Below are positions 1 through 7,298 of a stretch of DNA of 38,000 bases, in pieces; the stretch's first letter is position 1; each line of letters starts with the position of its first letter. Location of the stretch: positions 1-38,000 of the forward strand of contig CAYFVU010000022.1 of assembly GCA_964346645.1 (NCBI GenBank), written 5' to 3'. The notes beneath the pieces are model-generated. The model had not been told where the DNA came from. It ran no database searches and was given only the letters and a program-made list of their open reading frames with translations. Source of the stretch: CAYFVU01 sp964346645 (lineage in GTDB: Bacteria; Spirochaetota; Spirochaetia; DSM-16054; Sediminispirochaetaceae). Position numbers and translations under genes: made by a program.

Positions 1-33
1 TACGGTCAGTATGGTGCTTTCTTTCGGGGGCAT
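1..33 (-). CDS. Amino-acid ABC transporter ATP-binding protein, N-terminal fragment
   Basis: Only the first 11 codons are inside the window; they read MPPKESTILTV. The ATG (33..31) overlaps the TAA stop of the upstream permease as TAATG, a typical translational-coupling junction. A binding protein, then a permease, then a coupled third gene is the standard layout of polar amino-acid ABC importers, so the missing gene is most likely the GlnQ/HisP-type ATPase. The identification rests on gene order; the visible residues are too few to show a Walker motif. Confidence 0.55.
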   Translation of the reverse strand, partial: MPPKESTILTV

Positions 34-740
34 TACCGTCTCTCCAATTCGAATCCGGGAATTTCGAGTTTCTTCTCGAGAATTTGAAAGAGCTTATTCG
101 AGATCTGAAACAGCAGGTAGTAGAGCAGCGCGACGGGAATCAGCACCTCGAAGAAGACCTTCCCCATCGAGGAGTCGATAATGCCCCGCGCCTGGGTGAG
201 CATCTCCGGAATCGCCACGAGGTAGGTCACCGGTGAGTCCTTGAGGACGATCGTCGCCTCGTTGGTGAGACCGGGTATAGAGAGTCTGAACGACTGCATG
301 AAGACGATGCCGAATATCGCCTGCCACTTGCCCATGCCGAGTGAGCGCGCGGCGTTGTATTGGTCGCTGCTGATCGATTGTATGGTACTGCGGAAGATGA
401 GTGCCTGGTAGGCGCTGCTGATCATGCCGAGGGTCAGCACCGCGGCAAGAAACGGCGGAAGACCGATGCGGAACTCCGGATACCCGAAGGGCTCTCCTAT
501 GTGGCGCAGCCCGAAGTAGAAGATGAAGAGCATCACCACATGGGGAGTCCCGCGGAAGAAGCCCTCGTAGAGTTGTATGAGAAACTTTATCAGTCTGTTT
601 CCGTAGGTCCTGCCGATTGCCAAAGGGACCGCGAGCACGAAGCCCAACAAAAGGCTGGCCACCGTCACAGTGACGGTGACCATCATTCCTTTTCCTATGG
701 CCATTGCAGAGTACAGGATGAATTCGCCTATATCTTCCAT
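33..740 (-). CDS. Polar amino-acid ABC transporter permease
   Basis: A 235-residue membrane protein of the HisM/GltK type. It has a hydrophobic N-terminal segment (about residues 15-45), further membrane segments around 65-80, 95-115 and 195-215, and the cytoplasmic EAA loop ARSLGMGKWQAIFGIV at about 132-147, which contacts the ATPase. It forms the inner-membrane channel for the binding protein encoded 31 bp upstream and overlaps the next gene by one base. Its position behind ord suggests ornithine or a related cationic amino acid as substrate, which is inference. Family assignment is secure; substrate is not. Confidence 0.9.
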   Translation of the reverse strand: MEDIGEFILYSAMAIGKGMMVTVTVTVASLLLGFVLAVPLAIGRTYGNRLIKFLIQLYEGFFRGTPHVVMLFIFYFGLRHIGEPFGYPEFRIGLPPFLAAVLTLGMISSAYQALIFRSTIQSISSDQYNAARSLGMGKWQAIFGIVFMQSFRLSIPGLTNEATIVLKDSPVTYLVAIPEMLTQARGIIDSSMGKVFFEVLIPVALLYYLLFQISNKLFQILEKKLEIPGFELERR

Positions 741-771
741 GCCTCTTATCCGGAGTCTCCGTTGCCGCGGA

Positions 772-1518
772 TTACTCGGCGCCGAAGTACTCGGCCATAA
801 GCTCGTCCCATGTGTCCGAATTACGCACCTTCTCCAGGGCGCTGTTCAGGTCGTCGAGCAGGGGAGAGCCCTTCTTGACGGCGAGGCCGTACTTCTCGTC
901 GGTGGGAATGACCTTGATCATCTTGACCGGACGATTCTTCTCGAAGGCCTCGGCGACGGGCTTGTCCAGCACGATCATGTCGAGATTCTCGTTCTCCAGG
1001 TCCTGGATCGTCTCGATGTACTTGCCGTACTTTCTGACCTTGGCATCCGAAGCGTTTTCGTCTACCCAAAACGCACCGGTGGTGTCGTTCTGTACGCCGA
1101 TGGTGTAATCGGACTTGTTGATGTCGGTCGGTTGGTCGACGGTGATGTCCGACTCTTCTCGCACGAGTACTGCCTGATCGGCGGAGAAGTAGGGATCGGT
1201 AAAGTCGACCCGCTCCTTACGCTCGTCGGTGATCGTCATGCCGGCGGCGATTACATCTATGGTCTCGGTGCTCACCGCCTCGATGAGGGCGTCGAAATCC
1301 ATGTCCTTCACTTCGATTCCGCGTCCGAGCTCTTCGCCGATCGCCTTCATCAGGTCGATATCGAAACCGGTGACCTCACCTTTTTCCCGATACTCGAACG
1401 GACGGAAACCGGCCGAGGTTCCCACGACCAGATCTTCCTTTCCCTCCTGTGCACCTCCTGCAAAGAGCGTTCCAACAGCAATCAGCATAATCAGTGCCAG
1501 CAGAAGAAACTTTTTCAT
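772..1518 (-). CDS. Amino-acid ABC transporter substrate-binding protein
   Basis: A 248-residue periplasmic binding protein of the SBP_bac_3 family. Residues 1-21 form a signal peptide ending TLFAGGAQE; there is no lipobox cysteine, so a soluble periplasmic protein or an unusual lipoprotein signal is expected. Family blocks are present: GTSAGFRPFEY, GFDIDLMKAIGEELG and VIAAGMTITDERKERVDFTDPYF, the last being the typical ligand-binding region with its Arg. The ATG is preceded by an excellent AAGGAGGT. It lies 129 bp downstream of ord on the same strand and probably delivers ornithine, arginine or lysine to the pathway. Specificity is inferred from context only. Confidence 0.9.
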   Translation of the reverse strand: MKKFLLLALIMLIAVGTLFAGGAQEGKEDLVVGTSAGFRPFEYREKGEVTGFDIDLMKAIGEELGRGIEVKDMDFDALIEAVSTETIDVIAAGMTITDERKERVDFTDPYFSADQAVLVREESDITVDQPTDINKSDYTIGVQNDTTGAFWVDENASDAKVRKYGKYIETIQDLENENLDMIVLDKPVAEAFEKNRPVKMIKVIPTDEKYGLAVKKGSPLLDDLNSALEKVRNSDTWDELMAEYFGAE

Positions 1519-1547
1519 ACCTCACACCTCCTTAAAAAATCTATGCA

Positions 1548-1576
1548 ATGGTAACCTGCATCGAGATGGAGTTCAA
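1548..1576 (-). promoter_or_regulatory. Predicted promoter of the ABC transporter operon
   Basis: Reading the minus strand, TTGAAC (1576..1571) is followed after 17 nt by TACCAT (1553..1548), about 30 nt before the binding-protein start. Both boxes match the sigma-70 consensus at four of six positions. It would allow transporter expression independent of ord. Confidence 0.45.
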
Positions 1577-1589
1577 GCCTTTAGAGTAT

Positions 1590-1620
1590 ATTTATGCAGC
1601 AGAATCCGTTATTTATGCAG
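1590..1620 (-). repeat. Direct repeat CTGCATAAAT with 21-bp period upstream of transporter genes
   Basis: The minus-strand decamer CTGCATAAAT occurs at 1620..1611 and again at 1599..1590, exactly 21 bp apart (two helical turns), just upstream of the predicted -35 box. A related TGCATAGATT lies at 1547..1538. Phased repeats in this position suggest an activator or co-operatively binding regulator. The 21-bp period equals the spacing of paired ARG boxes, but the units are not good palindromes, so ArgR is only a possibility. Confidence 0.45.
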
Positions 1621-1647
1621 TGAGGCTAATACTCGTTCGCCCGCCTC

Positions 1648-2697
1648 CTATCTCCTCAATAAAGAACGAACATCGGCCATGATCGCCGAAGGTGCGGGAA
1701 GATCGGCCATCGTCTTGAAGCCGGGCTCCGCATCCAGGGTCTTGGGGATCATGTTGACCGCCAGGGCGATGGTGCCGACGCCGCCGGGAATCTCCGGTCC
1801 GCTCGAGAGCTTGATGTCGGGCTCGCCGAAGATCTCGATGTAGTCTCCCGTCTCCTGGCCTTCCGCCTCGGGATGAACCTGCTGCGGGTGGTAGAGCTCG
1901 ATGATGGCCTTTCCGCTCTTGTCGTAGGCAACGCCGGTGTGGTTGCAGCCGGCGGTGTTGCCCGGAGGAATCGTGCCGGCCTCGCCACCGTCGCGCTCGA
2001 CGTTGCTTATAATCGGAACCCGGTTCTGCTCTATTCGGTCTATCTCCCATCCGAGTGCCGCGGCGATCATGCTCATCGATTCGGGGAATCCGAAGTGGCC
2101 TACCACCGAGCCGTTGTTCACGCCGTCCTCGAAGGCGGTCTTGGAGAGGTTGACCCCCTGGGTCTTCATGACGTTGTAGCCGTAGGGAGAGAGGTCGTTG
2201 ACCCTGGTCGCCTTGATTTTGTCGACTCGAAAGCAGACGCCGGTGAGGGCGATGACGAGGTAGTCGAGAACGAAACCGGGATTGATCCCCGTACCGAGGA
2301 TGGTCTTGCCCTTCTCCTGTGCAAGCGCATCGAGCTTCTCCGCGATTCCCGGAGAGCCGTACCAGGGGTAGCTCGCCTCTTCGGAAATGGAGACGATGTC
2401 GGCTCCCGCCTCGAGGGCAGCCCTCATCTCCTCCTCGGACTGAACCATGGTGGAGCTGGTGGCCTGTACCACGATATCCGGTGAGGCAGTCCTCAACATG
2501 GAGTCGAGGTCTGCAGAGACGGCAACGCCGAGCTTTCTGCCCAGGCCGAGCGCATCACCTACGTCCATTCCGTCGCGTTCCTTCCTTCTGCCGAAGACTC
2601 CCGCGAGTTCCACCCCCTCCTTCTCGAGGAGGAGCTCGATTATTCCCGAGCCCATGTGGCCGGTTCCCAGAACTGCTACTCTAATCGGATCTTTCAT
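1648..2697 (-). CDS. ord: 2,4-diaminopentanoate dehydrogenase
   Basis: A 349-residue NAD(P)-dependent enzyme with an N-terminal Rossmann motif, VAVLGTGHMGSG (residues 8-19), and DapB/homoserine-dehydrogenase-like organisation. Further blocks include the GTGINPGFVLDYLV region and an IPPGNTAGCNHTG segment. In the clostridial ornithine pathway Ord oxidatively deaminates 2,4-diaminopentanoate to 2-amino-4-oxopentanoate and ammonia. The assignment is supported by the complete set of partner genes nearby on the other strand. The ATG has an AGAGGT ribosome-binding site and a near-consensus promoter. Length matches the known enzyme. The gene is separated from the ort/ora/orr operon by a regulator, an exonuclease and an IS remnant, unlike the contiguous clostridial clusters I know of. 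Confidence 0.92.
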   Translation of the reverse strand: MKDPIRVAVLGTGHMGSGIIELLLEKEGVELAGVFGRRKERDGMDVGDALGLGRKLGVAVSADLDSMLRTASPDIVVQATSSTMVQSEEEMRAALEAGADIVSISEEASYPWYGSPGIAEKLDALAQEKGKTILGTGINPGFVLDYLVIALTGVCFRVDKIKATRVNDLSPYGYNVMKTQGVNLSKTAFEDGVNNGSVVGHFGFPESMSMIAAALGWEIDRIEQNRVPIISNVERDGGEAGTIPPGNTAGCNHTGVAYDKSGKAIIELYHPQQVHPEAEGQETGDYIEIFGEPDIKLSSGPEIPGGVGTIALAVNMIPKTLDAEPGFKTMADLPAPSAIMADVRSLLRR

Positions 2698-2715
2698 ATC
2701 TGTACCTCTGTGAGG

Positions 2716-2744
2716 ATGATATGACGCGGCGAGTGAACTGTCAA
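2716..2744 (-). promoter_or_regulatory. Promoter of ord
   Basis: On the minus strand TTGACA (2744..2739), a 17-nt spacer and TATCAT (2721..2716) form a near-consensus sigma-70 promoter. It ends 18 nt before the ord ATG, with AGAGGT between. Confidence 0.85.
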
Positions 2745-2752
2745 GAAAATAT

Positions 2753-2770
2753 TTACTACCATGGTGGTGA
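2753..2770. promoter_or_regulatory. Operator-like palindrome between ord and the TrmB-family gene
   Basis: TTACTACCATGGTGGTGA is an 18-bp inverted repeat with seven of nine base pairs matching. It lies just upstream of the ord -35 box in the divergent interval. The left arm TTACTAC is shared with palindromes at the ortA promoter (5045-5062) and the promoter of the P-loop gene (14164-14178). It is the most degenerate of the three sites. Confidence 0.6.
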
Positions 2771-2837
2771 GAATCGAGCGCAAAAGGGCCATTTTTCCTT
2801 TCCCATGAAAAGAACTTGCGTTATACTCTTGTACATT

Positions 2838-3641
2838 ATGTCGAAATCCGTCGAAGAACTGATTCCATTGTTCAAGGGGCTGGGGATCACCGAGTATGAG
2901 GCGAAAGTCTATCTCTCTCTGCTCTCCTCTCACCCCTCTTCTGCATACACGATCTCTCAGAACTCCCAGGTGCCCCACTCGAGGGTCTACGATGTCACAC
3001 GCCGGCTCATAAGCCGCGGCCTCGTCGCCTCTACCGGCTCGAAGCCGGAGATGTTCAGTCCGCTCTCTCCGAAGGAGTTGGTAAGCAAACTTGAAAAAGA
3101 GTACCGTGACTACACCTCGGAGCTCGAGCAGCGTCTCGAGGAGTTCGACTTCCACTCGGATTTCGATCCGGTCTGGAATCTGAGCGACACGGAGCACGTC
3201 TACGAGACGACGGTACGTATTCTCGAAGAGGCCATGCAGACGGTTTACATCGGTCTGTTCGACACTGATCTCGAACGGTTGAGGCTGCCTTTGAGGGCGG
3301 CACACGAGCGGGGTGCACGGATCTTTATTCTCCTCTACGGCAGTGCAAATATCGATTTCGGCATGGTCTACCATCACGACACGGAGAATCTTCCCATGTA
3401 CGAAGAGCTCGGCCGCTCGATAGACTGCACCGTCGACTCGAGCTACTGCATAAGCGGACGCTTCGGCGGGTCAGACCCCTGCCGGGTGGTCTGGACGCAA
3501 AACAGGGGGCTCGTGCAGACGGTCGAGAGCTACATCCGCCACGACCTCTACCTCGCCGAGATCGAACGCGAGTTCGGAGGGGAGATCGACCGCAGATATG
3601 GAAAAAACCTCCTCGAGCTGCGGAAGAGGTTTCTCGGATAG
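2838..3641 (+). CDS. TrmB-family transcriptional regulator
   Basis: A 267-residue protein. Residues 1-70 form a winged helix typical of TrmB proteins, including LGITEYEAKVYLSLL and the recognition-helix region PHSRVYDVTRRLISRGLV. A heptad-rich stretch follows (about 75-105), then a C-terminal effector domain with YIGLFDTDLERL...AHERGARIFILLYG, resembling the phospholipase-D-like sensor of TrmB relatives. The ATG at 2838 was chosen because the TrmB homology starts there; a TATACT box lies only 10 nt upstream and there is no Shine-Dalgarno sequence, so the message may be nearly leaderless. Divergent position beside ord and shared operators suggest it controls ornithine catabolism; direction of control and ligand are unknown. 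Confidence 0.88.
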   Translation: MSKSVEELIPLFKGLGITEYEAKVYLSLLSSHPSSAYTISQNSQVPHSRVYDVTRRLISRGLVASTGSKPEMFSPLSPKELVSKLEKEYRDYTSELEQRLEEFDFHSDFDPVWNLSDTEHVYETTVRILEEAMQTVYIGLFDTDLERLRLPLRAAHERGARIFILLYGSANIDFGMVYHHDTENLPMYEELGRSIDCTVDSSYCISGRFGGSDPCRVVWTQNRGLVQTVESYIRHDLYLAEIEREFGGEIDRRYGKNLLELRKRFLG

Positions 3642-3696
3642 GGGAGATTCATTCGGGAAAGCGCGCTCGTTGATAGTGGGTAATGGTGGTCATGTA

Positions 3697-3705
3697 TGAT
3701 ATAAT
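3697..3705 (+). promoter_or_regulatory. Extended -10 promoter
   Basis: TGATATAAT is a perfect extended -10 element (TGn plus TATAAT at 3700-3705). It ends five bases before the ATG of a small ORF at 3711, so any transcript would be leaderless. No good -35 box is seen at 17 bp. Confidence 0.5.
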
Positions 3706-3710
3706 TACGC

Positions 3711-3956
3711 ATGGAGTTGGATCGAAATAGAGTAAAAGTGGTAAATAACGATTCACGGCAGGATGACTCCTATGTACCTGAATCTGCGTCTGTCCGCATC
3801 GAGTATGTGTGGGATATTACTGCAGAGGTATGGTCTATGCAAGGATCTGAGTATGTTCAACGAAGATCGAAGACAGGTATCGAAAGACGGCCACGATTAT
3901 CGCCGCTCAAATCCCGATCTCCTCATGGCATCAGACAATCGGATAGCCTACTATAG
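3711..3956 (+). CDS. Possible small ORF or gene remnant
   Basis: An 81-codon reading frame. The middle part, VRIEYVWDITAEVWSMQG (about residues 28-45), looks like real protein and resembles, from memory, a family of small proteins found beside nucleotidyltransferase genes. The last 35 residues are rich in Arg, Ser and Pro and look out of frame, so the gene may be frameshifted and decayed. It begins right after an extended -10 box with no ribosome-binding site. It sits in a low-GC stretch next to IS-type repeats. The interval 3642-4299 otherwise holds only those repeats and AT-rich DNA. Confidence 0.3.
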   Translation: MELDRNRVKVVNNDSRQDDSYVPESASVRIEYVWDITAEVWSMQGSEYVQRRSKTGIERRPRLSPLKSRSPHGIRQSDSLL

Positions 3957-4040
3957 CCGACGCCATAATAAATCGTTTGGCTCACACACCCTATATTTTT
4001 GAATTGAAAGAAGGAAGTAGACGAAAAAAAGATCCACCTG

Positions 4041-4142
4041 ATTGACCGGAAACCTGCCACCCCTATTATGAAAAAAGTGGGTTTCACAACTACTACAGGG
4101 TAGCAGGTTTAGCCCGGAATGGGTGGCAACTTTCGCCGGAAT
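4041..4142. mobile_element. Solo IS21-type terminal repeats, transposase missing
   Basis: Two adjacent direct copies of a roughly 22-bp unit, GGGTrGCA..TTT.GCC(C)GGAAT, lie at 4098-4120 and 4121-4142. An inverted partial copy on the minus strand starts at 4062 (GGGTGGCAGGTTTCCGG). The arms 4050-4062 and 4098-4110 are inverted repeats matching at 12 of 13 bases. Tandem units ending CGCCGGAAT are, from memory, typical of the ends of IS21-family elements (istA/istB). No transposase reading frame is present, so this is best read as a deletion remnant or a MITE-like derivative. Family assignment is by recollection. Confidence 0.5.
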
Positions 4143-4299
4143 TTCCAACCTCAAGCATGACTGCTTATCTTCAATTGCATCTACTTTTCATATATTCTCA
4201 CTATAACAGATGTATACCCAATGCGCAATTTTTTTCATATATACTTATAGAAGTCATGCTATAAGAAACTAGTAGTTCTTCATAGGAGAGGCGGCTTGC

Positions 4300-4878
4300 A
4301 TGATGCAAGATTTTAATCGATATTCTGCAGCACATCTTAGTTCACAACTCAGAAAACTCCGGAATCGTCCAATTGTGGTATTCGATGTAGAGACCAACGG
4401 CCTTTCCCCTCGCTCCAGTGTGCTCTCCATTTCGGCTATGAAGTACTCGTTTGAGGAGAAAACCAAGAGTTTACAGCTCATAGCACAATTCGAGCGATAC
4501 TACTTCAGCCTTGAGACGCCTAACCGTAGGGCTCTTGCCGTCAATGGATTGTATGAAGAGGTAATTAAGCAGAGAAGGGGGACAGCGGCGTACCCCTACT
4601 ATTTTCAGGATGATGAGGATGTGCCCAGCTTTTTTGCTGATGCGGGACTCTTGGTCGCGCATAATGTGGACTTTGATAGGCAGTTTCTCGTGGTTTTTCC
4701 CGAATTGCAAAACCTCGGTTATTTCTGCACCATGAAGGCCTACGGTAGATACAGAAAACTCCACGAGCTCGCCCGGTCGGAAGGTATGCGTGTCGATGAG
4801 AGCCGCCTACACGAGAGTTCTTACGATTGTGAGCTTGCCGCCTTTCTCCTCGAGAGAATCATACAAAAAACCGTGTAG
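4300..4878 (+). CDS. DEDDh-family 3'-5' exonuclease (DnaQ-like)
   Basis: A 192-residue single-domain protein with all three exonuclease motifs: ExoI VVFDVETNGL (acidic residues D29 and E31), ExoII LLVAHNVDFDRQFL (D124) and ExoIII LHESSYDCELAAFLL (H171 and D176). These make it a metal-dependent 3'-5' exonuclease related to DNA polymerase III epsilon or RNase T. No polymerase or other domain is attached, so it is not clearly the replicative proofreader. The gene and especially its upstream region are AT-richer than the flanking operons and adjoin the IS21-type remnant, which suggests acquisition by transfer. GGAGAGG lies about 10 nt before the ATG; the second Met codon is equally possible. Confidence 0.8.
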   Translation: MMQDFNRYSAAHLSSQLRKLRNRPIVVFDVETNGLSPRSSVLSISAMKYSFEEKTKSLQLIAQFERYYFSLETPNRRALAVNGLYEEVIKQRRGTAAYPYYFQDDEDVPSFFADAGLLVAHNVDFDRQFLVVFPELQNLGYFCTMKAYGRYRKLHELARSEGMRVDESRLHESSYDCELAAFLLERIIQKTV

Positions 4879-5007
4879 CTTGCACAGGGAGAGTTCCAGC
4901 ATCCCGGGTAGATCTTACATCTGCCGGCATGCGGAACAAAGACATAGGCGACATGCATTCAGATAATAGCAGAATCGCGGCGGCGGTCGAGTATTTTTCT
5001 CCTCTTC

Positions 5008-5035
5008 TTGACAGCTGATATGTCCGGTGTATAAT
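5008..5035 (+). promoter_or_regulatory. Promoter of the ort-ora-orr operon
   Basis: TTGACA (5008-5013), a 16-nt spacer and TATAAT (5030-5035): both boxes are perfect consensus. Transcription should start near 5042, about 37 nt before ortA. So strong a core promoter implies repression when ornithine is absent, consistent with the palindrome immediately downstream. Confidence 0.88.
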
Positions 5036-5044
5036 TGGATCATC

Positions 5045-5062
5045 TTACTACTCGAATAGTAA
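5045..5062. promoter_or_regulatory. Operator palindrome downstream of the ortA promoter
   Basis: TTACTACTCGAATAGTAA is an 18-bp palindrome matching at eight of nine positions. It is centred about 12 nt after the predicted transcription start, a classic repressor roadblock position. It contains TACT-N8-AGTA, close to the TACT-N-AGTA type motifs reported for archaeal TrmB proteins (from memory), which fits the nearby TrmB-family gene. Confidence 0.75.
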
Positions 5063-5078
5063 TGGATGCGAGGTTTAT

Positions 5079-5444
5079 ATGGGAGAAAATAAGCGGGCTG
5101 CCGCCTCGGGCGGAGCCGATACTGCACGAAGGGGCGACTGGGTGGAGGTACATTCGATACTCCTCTCGCCGGAGGAACGATCTCGGAAGGTCCCGGAAGA
5201 CACGAAACGGGTTCCCCTGGAGATGTGGGCACGGGGCTTCCTCATCGATGAGGAGGCAGGTGTAGGAGATGAGGTGGAGATAGAGACGGCGATCGGCCGC
5301 CGTCTGCACGGCAGTCTCTCGAATCTCCGTCCCGGTTACAGCCACTCCTTCGGCGAGAGTCTGCCGGAGCTGCTTTGCATTGGAAAACAGCTGCGTGATT
5401 TGACGAGAGACGGCTCTTTTGCCGGGGAGGCCGGTGATGAGTAG
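5079..5444 (+). CDS. ortA: 2-amino-4-oxopentanoate thiolase, small subunit
   Basis: A 121-residue protein matching the small OrtA subunit. The conserved core runs GDWVEVHSILLSPEERSRKV, then PEDTKRVPLEMWARGFL, then a short beta-rich segment with GDEVEIETAIGRRLHG, and ends near HSFGESLPELLCIG. With OrtB it performs the CoA-dependent thiolysis of 2-amino-4-oxopentanoate to D-alanine and acetyl-CoA, the step where the pathway gains acetyl-CoA. The first 17 residues are poorly conserved Ala/Gly-rich sequence. The ATG follows GCGAGG and is the first gene after a consensus promoter. Its stop overlaps the ortB start by eight bases. Confidence 0.93.
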   Translation: MGENKRAAASGGADTARRGDWVEVHSILLSPEERSRKVPEDTKRVPLEMWARGFLIDEEAGVGDEVEIETAIGRRLHGSLSNLRPGYSHSFGESLPELLCIGKQLRDLTRDGSFAGEAGDE

Positions 5445-6924
5445 AGGCGGAACGAGTTACGAAGCCCTCATGGCCCGTAAGGGCGAGATCATAAAGAAAG
5501 CGGTGGGGATAGACTACTCAGAGTTCGAGTCCGGCTCTATCGCCTTCGACTACGAGGAGATGATGCGCAGCACCGGTTACGGTCTCGAACAGATCCGGCA
5601 GATACAGCGGGAGACCGGGGTGGGAGACACGCCGCTTCTAGAGCTTCGCAACCTCACCGGCCTGGCCGGGAGATACGCGGGGCCGGGGAAGGGGGCCCGA
5701 ATCTTCATCAAGGACGAGGCGGCCAACCCCTCCGGCAGCTTCAAGGCGCGACGGGCCGCAACCTCGGTCTACCACGCCGAGAAAGCCGGTTTCAAAGGGG
5801 TAATCGCGGCGACCAGCGGCAATTACGGTGCCGCCGTGGCGAGCCAGGCGGCCATGCGCGGGCTCGACTGCATCGTGGTGCAGGAGTGTTACGACTCGCG
5901 CGGAGTCGGGCAGCCGGAGATCGTGGAGAAGGCACGCAAGTGCGAGGCCTTCGGGGCTGAGGTCCTGCAGCTGACGGTGGGTCCGGAGCTCTTCTTCATC
6001 TTCCTGAAACTGCTCGAGGAGACCGGATTCTTCAACGCGAGCCTCTACACCCCCTTCGGCGTCTCGGGCATCGAAACCCTCGGGGTCGAGCTGACCGAGC
6101 AGATGGAGGAGCGCACCGGTGCGGCACCCGATGCGGTGGTGGTGACCAATGCCGGGGGCGGCAATCTCACCGGAACGGCGCGGGGGCTGCGGCAGGCAGG
6201 TGCAGCCGGAACCCGTGTCATCGGGGCGAGCGTCAACCTCGAGGGGCTCAACATGGCCAGCGACGGCCAGTTCAACCGAAAGTCCTTTACCACCGGTCAC
6301 ACCGGCTTCGGCATCCCCTTTACCACCTTCCCCGACCGCTCAGATGTCCCGCGCTCGGCCGCGCGGGCGCTGCGCTACATGGACCGCTACGTGACGGTGC
6401 GCCAGGGCGAGGTCTTCTACACGACCGAGGCCCTCGCCCGTCTCGAGGGCCTCGAGCGCGGCCCGGCGGGAAACACCGCCCTCGCGGCTGCCTTCGCCCT
6501 CGCACAGGAACTCGATAGTGACCAGACGATCGTCGTGCAGGAGACCGAGTACACCGGGGCGGGAAAGCACGTACAGCCGCAGCTCGCCTTTGCCCGCGAG
6601 AACGGCATAGAAATCCGTTTCGGCAATCCGGAGGAGGAGGTCGCAGGCAGCTCGATCGTGCTGCCCGAGGATCCCTCGCTGATACGGCCGAAGGAGATCG
6701 ATCTCGGGGAGCTCAGGCGGAGCTACATACAGCACAGCATAGACTTCGCCGGGCAGCAAGTCAGTGCGCAGCGGTCCGGCCGCGGCGGAGAAAAGGCCGG
6801 GGCTCCCGCCTCCCGGCAGGGACTCCGCTTCGACGAAGAAGACATCCGCTTCCTCTCAGAGGAGACGAGACTCGCGCCCGAAGAGGTGGAGAGGGTCATC
6901 GAAGAACTGGGATCAAAGGAATAG
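5437..6924 (+). CDS. ortB: 2-amino-4-oxopentanoate thiolase, large PLP subunit
   Basis: A 495-residue fold-type II PLP enzyme related to threonine synthase. The Schiff-base lysine is K103 in NPSGSFKARRA, followed by the phosphate/substrate loop ATSGNYGAAVASQAA and the glycine-rich VVTNAGGGNLTGTARGL. It is the catalytic partner of OrtA. The ATG at 5437 (GGGGAGG six bases upstream) was chosen over an in-frame TTG at 5419 because it gives proper spacing and ortA overlap. The last 55 residues are charged and helical, with a run rich in Gly, Arg and Ala before them (about 448-460). Length is close to the clostridial enzyme. Confidence 0.94.
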   Translation: MSRGGTSYEALMARKGEIIKKAVGIDYSEFESGSIAFDYEEMMRSTGYGLEQIRQIQRETGVGDTPLLELRNLTGLAGRYAGPGKGARIFIKDEAANPSGSFKARRAATSVYHAEKAGFKGVIAATSGNYGAAVASQAAMRGLDCIVVQECYDSRGVGQPEIVEKARKCEAFGAEVLQLTVGPELFFIFLKLLEETGFFNASLYTPFGVSGIETLGVELTEQMEERTGAAPDAVVVTNAGGGNLTGTARGLRQAGAAGTRVIGASVNLEGLNMASDGQFNRKSFTTGHTGFGIPFTTFPDRSDVPRSAARALRYMDRYVTVRQGEVFYTTEALARLEGLERGPAGNTALAAAFALAQELDSDQTIVVQETEYTGAGKHVQPQLAFARENGIEIRFGNPEEEVAGSSIVLPEDPSLIRPKEIDLGELRRSYIQHSIDFAGQQVSAQRSGRGGEKAGAPASRQGLRFDEEDIRFLSEETRLAPEEVERVIEELGSKE

Positions 6925-6928
6925 ATAC

Positions 6929-7294
6929 ATGGAACGTGCCGACGATTTTACAGAGCGACGAACACATCTTGCCGAGCTCTCGGAGAAGGAGCTCGAGGAG
7001 CGCTTCTGGAGCCTGACCGAGCAGCTGGTCGACCCGCTCCTCGGCCTCGCCCGCAGCCACACCAGCCCATCGATCGAGCGCTCGGTGCTCCTGCGTATGG
7101 GCTTCTCGAGCCTCGAGGCGAAAGCGATAGTGGAGAAGACGATCGACCGGGAGCTCATCGGAAAGGGGGCCGGCCACGTCGTCTACCGCGTGGCGAAGAA
7201 ACGTGGACTGGAGATCCGCGATGCGGGGCTGAAGCTCGCCGAGGGTGAGCTCTGGGATGTCGCCGAAGAGATCTTCAAAAAGAGACGGGGGTGA
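6929..7294 (+). CDS. oraS: D-ornithine 4,5-aminomutase, S subunit
   Basis: A 121-residue protein, the same length as clostridial OraS. It is largely helical, with blocks TERRTHLAELSEKELEERFW, SIERSVLLRMGFSSLEAKAIV and GAGHVVYRVAKK. OraS packs on OraE to form the functional adenosylcobalamin/PLP aminomutase that shifts the terminal amino group of D-ornithine to C4, giving 2,4-diaminopentanoate. The ATG lies four bases after the ortB stop, with AAAGGA across the junction. The stop is four bases before oraE. Confidence 0.94.
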   Translation: MERADDFTERRTHLAELSEKELEERFWSLTEQLVDPLLGLARSHTSPSIERSVLLRMGFSSLEAKAIVEKTIDRELIGKGAGHVVYRVAKKRGLEIRDAGLKLAEGELWDVAEEIFKKRRG

Positions 7295-7298
7295 GACG

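Noticed and set aside
1590..1620. Bona fide ArgR boxes
   Set aside because: The 21-bp period fits paired ARG boxes, but each unit lacks the second palindromic arm, so it is recorded only as a direct repeat.
3951..4154. A 67-codon minus-strand frame across the IS-type repeats
   Set aside because: It translates the repeat units themselves (IPAKVATHSG...), with no ribosome-binding site; such frames are by-products of IS ends.
5021..5078. Cobalamin riboswitch ahead of the B12-dependent ort/ora operon
   Set aside because: The predicted leader is about 37 nt, far too short, and no B12-box-like sequence is visible.
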